DNA of 11,699 nt from UBA2022 sp964621555 (GCA_964621555.1 CAZUOO010000024.1:1-11699); one strand, 5' to 3'; shown: positions 1-6,040, numbered from the stretch's first letter. Notes: generated by a model from the sequence alone, not told the origin. Made by a program: numbers and translations.

Positions 1-24
1 TCTAACCAGTTGAGCTACCACTCC
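1..24 (-). tRNA. tRNA 5' portion, cut by the window edge
   Basis: Read on the minus strand from position 24, the sequence begins GGAGTGG (acceptor strand), TA, GCTC (D-stem), then AACTGGTTAGA (D-loop with the usual GG). This is the standard first third of a bacterial tRNA. The anticodon lies outside the window, so the amino acid cannot be assigned. A matching promoter lies immediately upstream on the same strand. Confidence 0.85.
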
Positions 25-39
25 ATAAAGTGCTTTTGA

Positions 40-68
40 AGTATATCAAACAAAAACCCATTTTACAA
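40..68 (-). promoter_or_regulatory. Promoter of the left-edge tRNA
   Basis: On the minus strand there is TTGTAA (68 to 63; 4 of 6 to the -35 consensus), a 17-bp spacer and TATACT (45 to 40; 5 of 6 to the -10). The tRNA begins 15 nt after the -10. The -35 abuts, at 68/69, the -35 of the divergent CAP-domain gene, so the two promoters are back to back. Confidence 0.55.
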
Positions 69-97
69 TTGAACCTATAGCGAAATAGGAATATAAT
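69..97 (+). promoter_or_regulatory. Consensus sigma70-type promoter giving a leaderless mRNA
   Basis: TTGAAC (69-74), a 17-bp spacer and a perfect TATAAT (92-97). The start codon GTG of the following gene is at 104, 6 nt after the -10. Transcription normally starts about 7 nt after the -10, so the mRNA should begin at or next to the start codon, with no room for a Shine-Dalgarno. No ribosome-binding site is visible. Confidence 0.7.
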
Positions 98-103
98 AGG
101 GTA

Positions 104-1378
104 GTGGAAAACATCTTTCACACAAACAAACAAATAGACCTATACTCAAAAGCATCCCTGATTAGCAGTGCTTTCAAATTCTATTACAATCCCCTCAAGA
201 CAATCTCCAAAGAAGATTTTAAAACTGCTAAGCAGATAATCGAAGGTTGGGAATTAGAGCATAGTACCAACACATACTCAATATTTAAAAATGATGCAAT
301 CCTTGTAGGATATCTTTCATATAGGTTAGGGGAGGTACTTGGACTTAAGAAGAAGGAGTTAAGTAATCTGTATATATCAGCTCTTGTACAAGGAATTGGA
401 AAGTTATATGCATGTGGTGGGGATAAAGAGATGGCATACAAGTGCTTCACCTCTCCTCTTAGGAAAGGGGATGAAGGCTTTGATCAAATAAAGCGTGCTA
501 TAAAAAAATACCCATCTGAGACCTTAAAATACCTTACTGAAAATACAAAACTAAACTCAGATATAATCTCCACCTCTACCAGCTACCACTCTGTACACAG
601 CAATCTCTTTGCTTCAGGATATCCAAACGTAGATACAGATATTACACAACTCGATAGCATACTATGGTTTGCAAACAGCTTAAGTGCGATCTCCTTTGCG
701 AGTGAAGAACTACTCAAAAGAAATTACCGTGAAGGCAAGTATGTATCAATCATAGAGGCCCTTGAAATACTACGTGAACAAACCTCTGAAAAAGTACCGA
801 ATATTTGGGGTACACTCTCCAACGCTACCCTTGTAGGGTTCATCTTTGCACTATCATTTGGGATTAATCCTTCAAGTCGTGTACAAGCTGCAAACTACAA
901 TCCAGATGAAGTAGTTGCTCTTGTAAATGAATATAGAAATAAAAAGGGACTAGATAGCCTCACCGTGGATGAAAAGCTCGTAGAGGCAGCAAGATTAAAG
1001 GCTCAAGACATGTTAAACAAAGACTATTGGGACCACTACGGCCCTAACGGTGAATCCCCATGGAACTTCATTCATGACACGGGCTATGAGTACAATAAGG
1101 CGGGGGAGAACCTTGCCAAAGGATACTCGGACGTATATAGAATGAACCAAGCATGGTTAGATAGTCCCACACATGAAAGAAACATATCAAATAAGAAGTT
1201 CACTGAGATTGGAGTAGCGGTAGTAGATGGAAAACTAGGTGGTAAAAACGTTACCCTTGTTGTACAACTATTTGCAAACGAAAAGAAAACATCCGTAGGA
1301 GATAACTATAAAAAGATGGTTACTTCTGTAAAAGATTTCCTTCTCAAGGTAACCTCCCCAATTATGGCTAAAAAGTAG
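104..1378 (+). CDS. Degenerate HD-GYP-like domain fused to a membrane segment and CAP/SCP domain
   Basis: This 424-aa protein has three parts. Residues about 60-225 are helical and resemble an HD-GYP/HDOD domain: ALVQGIGKL (93-101) sits where HD-GYP proteins have a HDIGK-type motif, and YHSVHSNLFASGYP (161-174) where they have the HHE...GYP motif. The metal-binding HD pair is replaced by QG, so phosphodiesterase activity is unlikely. Residues about 240-262 form a hydrophobic segment ending in VQAA. Residues about 265-395 are a CAP/SCP (PR-1-like) domain with the expected DH (310-311), AGENLA (333-338) and W..SPTHERN (351-360) motifs. The inferred topology is a cytoplasmic HD-like part with the CAP domain outside. 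The GTG start is fixed by the promoter 6 nt upstream. The stop is 1 bp from the convergent thioredoxin stop. CAP assignment is firm; HD-GYP ancestry is likely; substrate and role are unknown. Confidence 0.85.
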   Translation: MENIFHTNKQIDLYSKASLISSAFKFYYNPLKTISKEDFKTAKQIIEGWELEHSTNTYSIFKNDAILVGYLSYRLGEVLGLKKKELSNLYISALVQGIGKLYACGGDKEMAYKCFTSPLRKGDEGFDQIKRAIKKYPSETLKYLTENTKLNSDIISTSTSYHSVHSNLFASGYPNVDTDITQLDSILWFANSLSAISFASEELLKRNYREGKYVSIIEALEILREQTSEKVPNIWGTLSNATLVGFIFALSFGINPSSRVQAANYNPDEVVALVNEYRNKKGLDSLTVDEKLVEAARLKAQDMLNKDYWDHYGPNGESPWNFIHDTGYEYNKAGENLAKGYSDVYRMNQAWLDSPTHERNISNKKFTEIGVAVVDGKLGGKNVTLVVQLFANEKKTSVGDNYKKMVTSVKDFLLKVTSPIMAKK

Positions 1379-1379
1379 A

Positions 1380-1718
1380 CTACTTCTCCTGTGAGTGTAT
1401 CTCTAGAGCTCTTTCATATACAGCTTTAGGTTGTACACCTACAAATGTTTCCACAGGTTTCCCATCCTTAAAAAGTATAACGGTTGGAATACTCATAACC
1501 TGATATTTCATAGAAGTCTCGGGGTTCTCATCTACATTCAATTTCATTACAGAAACTACATCTTTCTTCTCATGTGCGATCTCCTCAATTATAGGGCCAA
1601 GCATTAAACAAGGCATACACCATGCTGCCCAAAAGTCTACAAGTACCAGCCCCTTGCTCTTTAATACCTTCTCTTCAAATAAGCTATCCGTAACTGCTAA
1701 GTCTGCCATAGTAATCAT
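1380..1718 (-). CDS. trxA: Thioredoxin with CMPC active site
   Basis: Thioredoxin reduces disulfides in cytoplasmic proteins and is recycled by thioredoxin reductase. The protein is one thioredoxin domain of usual length (109-112 aa), with DFWAAWCMPC at residues 28-37 and the cis-proline motif SIPT followed by VILFKDGKPV. The active site is CMPC rather than the canonical CGPC. The middle residues of CXXC motifs influence redox potential, so altered redox behaviour is possible. The start at 1718 gives MITMADLAV; an ATG at 1709 giving MADLAV fits thioredoxin N-termini better and has a TATCAT 7 nt upstream. A stronger promoter at 1751-1779 would give a short leader to either start. There is no Shine-Dalgarno. 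It converges with the CAP gene, with 1 bp between stops. Confidence 0.93.
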   Translation of the reverse strand: MITMADLAVTDSLFEEKVLKSKGLVLVDFWAAWCMPCLMLGPIIEEIAHEKKDVVSVMKLNVDENPETSMKYQVMSIPTVILFKDGKPVETFVGVQPKAVYERALEIHSQEK

Positions 1719-1746
1719 GATATAATTTAGATATTAATAGTATATA

Positions 1747-1770
1747 ACATATTCTACTTGTGGAATATGT
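1747..1770. repeat. 8-bp palindrome over the thioredoxin promoter
   Basis: ACATATTC (1747-1754) and its exact reverse complement GAATATGT (1763-1770) are separated by 8 bp. The left arm covers most of the putative minus-strand -10 (1751-1756) and the rest lies in its spacer. This suits a dimeric repressor operator. It lies upstream of the predicted transcript, so an RNA hairpin role is less likely. The regulator is unknown. Confidence 0.45.
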
Positions 1771-1779
1771 ATGCGTCAA
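1751..1779 (-). promoter_or_regulatory. Thioredoxin promoter
   Basis: On the minus strand: TTGACG (1779 to 1774; 5 of 6), a 17-bp spacer and TAGAAT (1756 to 1751; 5 of 6). The expected transcription start near 1744 leaves a leader of about 26-35 nt before the thioredoxin start. Confidence 0.55.
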
Positions 1780-1804
1780 GTGGGTTATAGTAGTTTAGTA
1801 TACG

Positions 1805-1853
1805 TCTTGACTTTTATTAAACTATGTTTAATAATTATCTTGACTTTTATTAA
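1805..1853 (+). repeat. 16-bp direct repeat, 33-bp period, upstream of the ATPase gene
   Basis: TCTTGACTTTTATTAA occurs exactly at 1805-1820 and 1838-1853. The first copy contains the -35 of the ATPase promoter; the second covers the expected transcription start. A period of 33 bp is close to three helical turns, so the copies face the same side of DNA. This fits cooperative operator sites or a local duplication. Confidence 0.6.
1807..1835 (+). promoter_or_regulatory. Promoter of the ATPase-tsaCE unit
   Basis: TTGACT (1807-1812; 5 of 6), a 17-bp spacer and AATAAT (1830-1835; 5 of 6). The expected start near 1842 leaves about 27 nt before the ATG at 1869. No Shine-Dalgarno is seen in that leader. 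Confidence 0.5.
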
Positions 1854-1868
1854 CCGTTACATGCCGTT

Positions 1869-3053
1869 ATGGAAAAGAGAATTCTAGATACAAAAATCAA
1901 AAACCACTTTAAAAAGTATAAACAGATAATGATTCTGCTTGGTGCGCGTCAAGTTGGAAAAACAACCCTCCTTAAAAAGCTGTTTCCAACCGCTAAGTAT
2001 CTGCTCGTTGATGATCTGGATGTTGCAAATCTACTTGAAACATACAGTATTAAAGTATATAAGCAGTTGATTGCAGATAATAATGTTGTAGTAATTGATG
2101 AAATCCATAGACTCTCAGATCCAGGTCGGTGTGCAAAGATAATATATGATACTTTCCAAGGTACAAAGTTAATAATAACTGGATCTTCTCCACTTAATAT
2201 AAAATACAAATCTACTGAAAGCCTTGCTGGAAGAAAGATTGAATATTCAATGTACCCGTTAACTTTTAATGAGTACCTATCTCAGAAATCTATAGTCAAA
2301 CGTATTGGGGGCTTTAATATCTCCAATATCACTAACCTAGAGATGGATGATAATACAACATCAATTATATCCCCCACCATAATGGATGGTATTTTAATAT
2401 ATGGGATGTATCCTGGGATGTTAAATTTAGAGAACGATTTGTTATACCTAAAAAACCTTAGTGATAGCGTTGTATTCAAAGATATAATTGATTTAAATCT
2501 TCTTGAGGATAAAAGTACTGCTGTTAAGCTCTTGAAACTGCTTGCATATCAGGTAGGAAATCAAGTCAACTATGTAGAGATTGCAACAAAACTTTCTGTA
2601 AGTTTTGTAACCGTGAAAAAGTATATAGATATTTTCGAAAAAAGCTTCTTAATCTTTCGCCTGTATCCATTTAATAGAAATAAAAGGGATGAGTTAACAA
2701 AAATGCCAAAAATATACTTCTATGATAATGGATTAAGAAATGCACTTGTAGATGACTTCTCATCTCTTCAAATTAGAAATGATGTTGGTCAGCTTTTTGA
2801 AAACTTCGTTGTGTCAGAGATCGTTAAACAAAATTCATATTTGGATCTTGGATACTCAATCCATTACTGGAGAACAAAGAATAAATCTGAAGTTGATATT
2901 GTTTTAGAAAAAAATGACGAACTAATTGCACTAGAAGTTAAGTATACAAATGGTAAAATATCAAGAAGCTTTATGCAAAAGTACCCACATGCTTTAGGTA
3001 GAGTTTTAACGCTTGCAAACTTAACCGATTTATATGATGACTTAGAACTATAA
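1869..3053 (+). CDS. AAA+ ATPase with DUF4143-type C-terminal domain
   Basis: This 394-aa protein has an N-terminal AAA_14-type ATPase domain. It shows Walker A GARQVGKTT (25-33), Walker B VVVIDE (73-78) followed by IH, and a sensor-1-like ITGSS near 105. The C-terminal third matches the DUF4143 pattern and carries EVD (341-343) and EVK (356-358), spaced like the active site of a PD-(D/E)XK nuclease fold. The family is common in archaea, anaerobes and CPR bacteria, often in variable copy number, and its role is not established; DNA-related or mobile/defence roles are only inferences. The ATG at 1869 lies just after a promoter with a direct repeat. Its stop overlaps the tsaC-tsaE start (TAATG), implying co-transcription and coupled translation with a t6A gene. 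Transfer into this locus is possible but unproven. Confidence 0.88.
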   Translation: MEKRILDTKIKNHFKKYKQIMILLGARQVGKTTLLKKLFPTAKYLLVDDLDVANLLETYSIKVYKQLIADNNVVVIDEIHRLSDPGRCAKIIYDTFQGTKLIITGSSPLNIKYKSTESLAGRKIEYSMYPLTFNEYLSQKSIVKRIGGFNISNITNLEMDDNTTSIISPTIMDGILIYGMYPGMLNLENDLLYLKNLSDSVVFKDIIDLNLLEDKSTAVKLLKLLAYQVGNQVNYVEIATKLSVSFVTVKKYIDIFEKSFLIFRLYPFNRNKRDELTKMPKIYFYDNGLRNALVDDFSSLQIRNDVGQLFENFVVSEIVKQNSYLDLGYSIHYWRTKNKSEVDIVLEKNDELIALEVKYTNGKISRSFMQKYPHALGRVLTLANLTDLYDDLEL

Positions 3054-4159
3054 TGGAAATTATAAAACTAGAAAATAAGAATATATCAGAAGTAGTACAA
3101 AAAGCCGTTGAGGTATTGAAAAACGGTGGGTCAGTTATATACCCAACTGAAACCTGCTATGGAATTGGTGTGGATGCTACAAATCAGAAAGCTGTTGATA
3201 ATCTCTATGACTATAAGGGGTTTAGGGGGCAAAAACCGTTCTCTATGGCGGTGGTAGATAGAGAGATGGCTGAAAAATACGTACATATAAATGAAATGGC
3301 TGATAATCTATACAAAAACTATCTTCCAGGTCCAGTAACTGTTGTATCAGAGGGTAAGGGACTAGTTGCAAAAGGAGTTGAAACAGAATATGGCACGGTT
3401 GGAATTAGAATTCCGGATCATGACCTTCCAGTGGCAATTGTAAAAGCCTTTGAAAAACCCATGACTGCTACATCAGCCAATGTATCGTATAAGCCTGTTC
3501 CATATAGCATAGAGCAGTATTTGAAACTAACACCTAAAAAGAGTCTTAAATATGTTGACCTAATTATAGATGCAGGTGAACTCCCTAAAAACATCCCCTC
3601 CACTGTTCTAGATACTACAATGAACAGCCTACAGGTACTTAGAGAAGGCAAACTAGAGTTTGAACAAGCCATTAAGAAATCCAAACTGTATAAAGAGGCA
3701 GTTACAAACACTACCGATGAAACTATTAAATTAGGTGAAGACATCGCTCGGGTGTTTATAGAGAAGCATACCAACGGACCTTTAGTATTCGCGCTCAGTG
3801 GGGAACTAGGGGCGGGTAAAACCCAGTTCACCAAAGGTATTGGTAATCTATTAAAAGTTGAAGATATAGTAAACTCTCCTACATACACAATCATCAATGA
3901 GTATAAATATATTGATGGGACAGAAGCTAGAACATTAGCTCACATGGATACTTGGAGAATACAGGATAATGTTGAATTTAATAGATCTGGACTTCAAGAG
4001 TACTTAGAGAAATCAGACATTGTAGTAATAGAGTGGGCTGATAAATACTATAACGAATTAGAAAAGTTAGTTAAGGAGTATGGAGGTCGGATTGTTAAGA
4101 TAAACTTCAAGTATATGTCTCAGTTAAGTCGGGATATATCGGTGTATGAGACTCTGTAG
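3053..4159 (+). CDS. TsaC-TsaE fusion, tRNA t6A37 biosynthesis
   Basis: Two enzymes of the t6A pathway are joined in one 368-aa chain. Residues about 5-205 are TsaC/Sua5-YrdC, which makes threonylcarbamoyl-AMP from threonine, bicarbonate and ATP. Visible signatures are YPTETCYGIG, YKGFRGQKPFS (where the KGR..P motif lies), LPGPVTVV and TATSANVS. Residues about 225-360 are TsaE, the ATPase that activates the TsaB-TsaD complex, with Walker A GELGAGKT (250-257), SPTYTIINEY, HMDTWRI and VVIEWADK. The two proteins are normally encoded separately. The start ATG overlaps the ATPase stop by one base. The 3' end overlaps the convergent 120-aa gene by 53 bp. TsaD lies just downstream across the gap, consistent with a pathway cluster. 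Confidence 0.93.
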   Translation: MEIIKLENKNISEVVQKAVEVLKNGGSVIYPTETCYGIGVDATNQKAVDNLYDYKGFRGQKPFSMAVVDREMAEKYVHINEMADNLYKNYLPGPVTVVSEGKGLVAKGVETEYGTVGIRIPDHDLPVAIVKAFEKPMTATSANVSYKPVPYSIEQYLKLTPKKSLKYVDLIIDAGELPKNIPSTVLDTTMNSLQVLREGKLEFEQAIKKSKLYKEAVTNTTDETIKLGEDIARVFIEKHTNGPLVFALSGELGAGKTQFTKGIGNLLKVEDIVNSPTYTIINEYKYIDGTEARTLAHMDTWRIQDNVEFNRSGLQEYLEKSDIVVIEWADKYYNELEKLVKEYGGRIVKINFKYMSQLSRDISVYETL

Positions 4160-4469
4160 TACTTGGAAATATTAACTCCCACATAATCTCATCTGGTAGT
4201 CTAAACATCTTCCTTGGATCAAACACAAAATCACAAATCTCTTCTTCAGTTATATAAGTCTGGACTAGTTCACATCCTTCATCTAACATTCGGCTATATA
4301 ACTGTACTGCAGTGGTATATAGAAGCATAAATCCAAAACGTTGCAGATCTGGATCTACACACCTTTGTAATCTTCTAAGGGCTTGGTAATATGTAAGAGG
4401 TGGTTTTCTATCTCCAAGTGTGCAGTCTCCGTATTGATTAAGCCTACATTCTTCATGCAAACATTCCAT
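4107..4469 (-). CDS. Conserved-looking hypothetical protein, Cys-rich N-terminus
   Basis: This 120-aa protein is not recognised. It begins MECLHEECRLNQYGDC, giving Cys 3, 8 and 16 plus His 5, which could bind a metal. The rest is mixed helical with an acidic middle (ITEEEICDFVFDP) and no membrane segment or signal peptide. A real gene is supported by a perfect TATAAT 5 nt upstream of the ATG, matching the leaderless arrangement seen elsewhere in this window. Its last 53 bp overlap the end of tsaC-tsaE tail to tail, which is unusual. It lies where a tsaB gene could be expected but does not look like TsaB (no ASKHA-type motifs). Confidence 0.6.
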   Translation of the reverse strand: MECLHEECRLNQYGDCTLGDRKPPLTYYQALRRLQRCVDPDLQRFGFMLLYTTAVQLYSRMLDEGCELVQTYITEEEICDFVFDPRKMFRLPDEIMWELIFPSTTESHTPIYPDLTETYT

Positions 4470-4474
4470 CTCTA

Positions 4475-4480
4475 ATTATA
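4475..4480 (-). promoter_or_regulatory. TATAAT -10 box of the 120-aa gene
   Basis: A perfect TATAAT lies on the minus strand (4480 to 4475), 5 nt before the ATG at 4469, again predicting a leaderless transcript. The -35 would fall inside the assembly gap and cannot be checked. Confidence 0.55.
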
Positions 4481-4487
4481 CTATAAG

Positions 4488-4587
4488 NNNNNNNNNNNNN
4501 NNNNNNNNNNNNNNNNNNNNNNNNNNNNNNNNNNNNNNNNNNNNNNNNNNNNNNNNNNNNNNNNNNNNNNNNNNNNNNNNNNNNNNN
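4488..4587. other. Assembly gap (100 N)
   Basis: Exactly 100 N, the usual scaffolding placeholder for unknown length. It hides the N-terminus of tsaD (about 30-35 codons, judged from family length), the tsaD start and promoter, and the -35 of the divergent 120-aa gene. A further gene such as tsaB could be hidden if the true gap is longer. Confidence 0.97.
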
Positions 4588-5556
4588 ACACAGGTTGAAA
4601 TACATAAACAGTGGGGTGGGGTTGTCCCTATGATAGCTAAAAGAGCACATGAAGAGAACATAAACGGAGTGTATGAGGAAGTCCTTAGGAAATCCAAGAT
4701 AGCTATAGAAGACGTAGACTATATTGCCGTTACAAAAGGACCTGGGCTAGCTATAGATTTAGAGGTCGGAATTAGTTTTGCTAAAGACCTAGCAGTAAAA
4801 TACTCAAAACCACTAATACCTGTTAATCATATGGAAGGACACCTGCTCTCCTCTCTAGCACTGAATAGTAAAGGGGTGGGGATGGTCTCAGATACAGAAC
4901 TAAATACAATCTTTCCAGCTCTTGGGCTCCTAATGTCAGGGAAACATACAGAAGTTATATATGTAACAGACTTTGGAAAATATGAAAAACTTGGACTCAC
5001 ACTAGATGATGCGGCAGGTGAGGCGTTTGATAAGGTGGGGAGAATGTTAGACTTTGGATACCCAGGTGGGCCAGTAGTATCAGAATTTGCCAAAAGAGGT
5101 GTGCTCGGTAATATACAACTCCCAATACCAATGGAGAAATCAAAAGATCTAAACTTCTCATACTCGGGTCTAAAAACCGCTGTACTGTATAAAATAAAGG
5201 AGTTTAATGAAAAGGGCATACCTCAAAAAGAGTGGGTATATGATCTTTGTAGATCTTTTGTAAACTCTATAGAGAAATCCGTAACCATTAAACTACAACT
5301 AGCTATCAATAAATATCCAGAGGTAAAGAGTGTGTTTGTAGGAGGTGGAGTATTTAGTAATGAGTATATTTTAAGAAGTATCGGGAAGTTAGTTAAGATG
5401 AATGGTTTAAACTATCTATATCCTAAAAACGAGTATAGAAGTGATAATGCGGGTATGATATGTATAGCGGGTTTGTATGCAGTAGAGAGGGGGGATGTGC
5501 TCACACACAAGAATGATATAGAGGCTCTAGATAGGGACCCAAGGTTGAGTCTATAA
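4588..5556 (+). CDS. tsaD: TsaD, tRNA N6-threonylcarbamoyltransferase, N-terminus in gap
   Basis: TsaD (Kae1/YgjD) transfers the threonylcarbamoyl group from TC-AMP to A37 of ANN-decoding tRNAs. The frame is open from the first base after the gap and reads TQVEIHKQWGGVVP before the internal ATG at 4630, matching the conserved TsaD stretch before that point. The true start is therefore in the gap. Visible signatures are GPGLAIDLEVG, the metal-binding NHMEGH, DDAAGEAFDKVGRML, YPGGP, FSYSGLKTAV, GGGVFSNEYIL and YRSDNAGMICIAGLYA. About 322 residues remain of a roughly 335-355-residue family. It is in the same direction as the TsaC-TsaE fusion, so most t6A enzymes are clustered. TsaB, the usual TsaD partner, is not seen. 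Confidence 0.96.
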   Translation, partial: TQVEIHKQWGGVVPMIAKRAHEENINGVYEEVLRKSKIAIEDVDYIAVTKGPGLAIDLEVGISFAKDLAVKYSKPLIPVNHMEGHLLSSLALNSKGVGMVSDTELNTIFPALGLLMSGKHTEVIYVTDFGKYEKLGLTLDDAAGEAFDKVGRMLDFGYPGGPVVSEFAKRGVLGNIQLPIPMEKSKDLNFSYSGLKTAVLYKIKEFNEKGIPQKEWVYDLCRSFVNSIEKSVTIKLQLAINKYPEVKSVFVGGGVFSNEYILRSIGKLVKMNGLNYLYPKNEYRSDNAGMICIAGLYAVERGDVLTHKNDIEALDRDPRLSL

Positions 5557-5563
5557 TCTAGTC

Positions 5564-5592
5564 TTTACATGTAATAGTAGATTATATAAAAT
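5564..5592 (+). promoter_or_regulatory. Promoter of the small RNA candidate
   Basis: TTTACA (5564-5569; 5 of 6), a 17-bp spacer and TAAAAT (5587-5592; 5 of 6), just after the tsaD stop. Transcription should start near 5599, at the foot of the structured element, which argues for an independently transcribed RNA. Confidence 0.55.
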
Positions 5593-5598
5593 ATGGGT

Positions 5599-5672
5599 AC
5601 AGCAGATTGAGAATGTTTTACATTCGATGCGGCTACCAAAGAGATTTGCAAGCCGGAGACAATCTGCTTTTT
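5599..5672 (+). ncRNA. Candidate small structured RNA (three-way junction)
   Basis: The sequence folds by inspection into a closed three-way junction. P1 is a 9-bp perfect stem (5601-5609 with 5660-5668). P2 is GAATG/CATTC (5611-5615 with 5621-5625) with loop TTTTA. P3 is CGGCT/AGCCG (5630-5634 with 5651-5655), then a 2x2 internal loop (AC/CA), then CAAA/TTTG (5637-5640 with 5645-5648) capped by GAGA, a GNRA tetraloop. The junction strands are A, GATG and GAGA, both multi-nucleotide strands being purine-rich. A promoter places the start near 5599, and a T5 run closes P1. I do not recognise it as a known family. It could instead be an elaborate tsaD terminator. It ends exactly at the stop of the convergent nuclease-like gene. 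Confidence 0.5.
5601..5672 (+). terminator. Probable terminator: P1 stem plus T5
   Basis: The 9-bp stem GCAGATTG/CAATCTGC plus an A-T pair is followed directly by five T (5668-5672). It could end both the small RNA and tsaD read-through. The 50-nt interior is longer than in a simple intrinsic terminator. On the minus strand no T-run follows, so it does not serve the nuclease-like gene in the same way. Confidence 0.4.
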
Positions 5673-6040
5673 CATTTAGACATTACTGAGAAAAAAGTTA
5701 ATCTCTCCCTCTTATCTTTTTTAAGAACTACTCTAATTTCTTTTTGCTTATTTGCAAGTAGATATAATCCCTCTAGTATTATGTAGATTGAGTTGTTTCT
5801 TCTTTCCGTATAGCTTGTTTTTGCATATTTAATTGTATGTTTCGCAGCTTTAAGTAGTAATAATCTCTGCTTTGAGTCGGACAAGTTTCTGGGTCTCTTC
5901 TTCGATCCCCAAATTAAATGATTCCACCCTAGCCTAGAAATGATGACTTCCTGATTGAGGCATTTAACTATAGTTTTCTCTTTCTGCCACTTTCGGTAGT
6001 ATTTCCAAGCATCAATTTTCATCTTTTTAAAATCACCCAT
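5672..6040 (-). CDS. Small putative BECR-fold (barnase/EndoU/colicin/RelE-like) nuclease
   Basis: This 122-aa basic protein is rich in Lys and Arg. Its pattern resembles phage/CPR small nuclease-like proteins of the BECR fold: VIISRLGWNHLIWG (32-45, with W39 and H41), an Arg-containing linker and a Leu-rich helix (RLLLLKAAKHTI), then YIILEG (86-91), IRVVLKKD (102-109) and a terminal FFSVM (116-120). Such proteins typically keep a W-x-H-I-type motif and end in F(F/Y)SV(M/I)P. If correct, it may be a toxin-like RNase. I see no antitoxin gene beside it. The start ATG lies 6 nt after TATTAT, again a leaderless arrangement. Its promoter is divergent from that of the ABC transporter, and its stop touches the T-run of the small RNA. 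The reading frame is likely real; the function is a family-level guess. Confidence 0.6.
   Translation of the reverse strand: MGDFKKMKIDAWKYYRKWQKEKTIVKCLNQEVIISRLGWNHLIWGSKKRPRNLSDSKQRLLLLKAAKHTIKYAKTSYTERRNNSIYIILEGLYLLANKQKEIRVVLKKDKRERLTFFSVMSK

Noticed and set aside
3418..3897. 159-codon frame on the minus strand within tsaC-tsaE.
   Set aside because: It lies opposite strongly conserved TsaC and TsaE motifs, and its composition is that of a shadow frame.
4488..4697. Open frames running through the N stretches at 4488-4587 and 7893-7992.
   Set aside because: Unknown bases do not show an open frame. Those extensions are artefacts, and the partial genes were ended at the gap edges.
5552..5557. 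TATAAT overlapping the tsaD stop codon.
   Set aside because: No -35-like hexamer lies at the right distance and no start codon follows closely. The promoter at 5564-5592 fits better.
5599..5672. Hammerhead ribozyme: three stems with GATG and GA-rich strands in the right order.
   Set aside because: The core should read CUGAUGA and GAAA with an A-U pair closing stem III. Here the strands are GATG and GAGA, and the closing pair is G-C.
5599..5672. Purine-type or other known three-way-junction riboswitch.
   Set aside because: The conserved junction and loop sequences of those families are absent, and no coding region follows on the same strand.
5672..6040. Type III toxin-antitoxin system (RNA antitoxin plus RNase).
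   Set aside because: Those systems have tandem RNA repeats upstream of and co-directional with the toxin. Here the RNA is a single copy, convergent and downstream.
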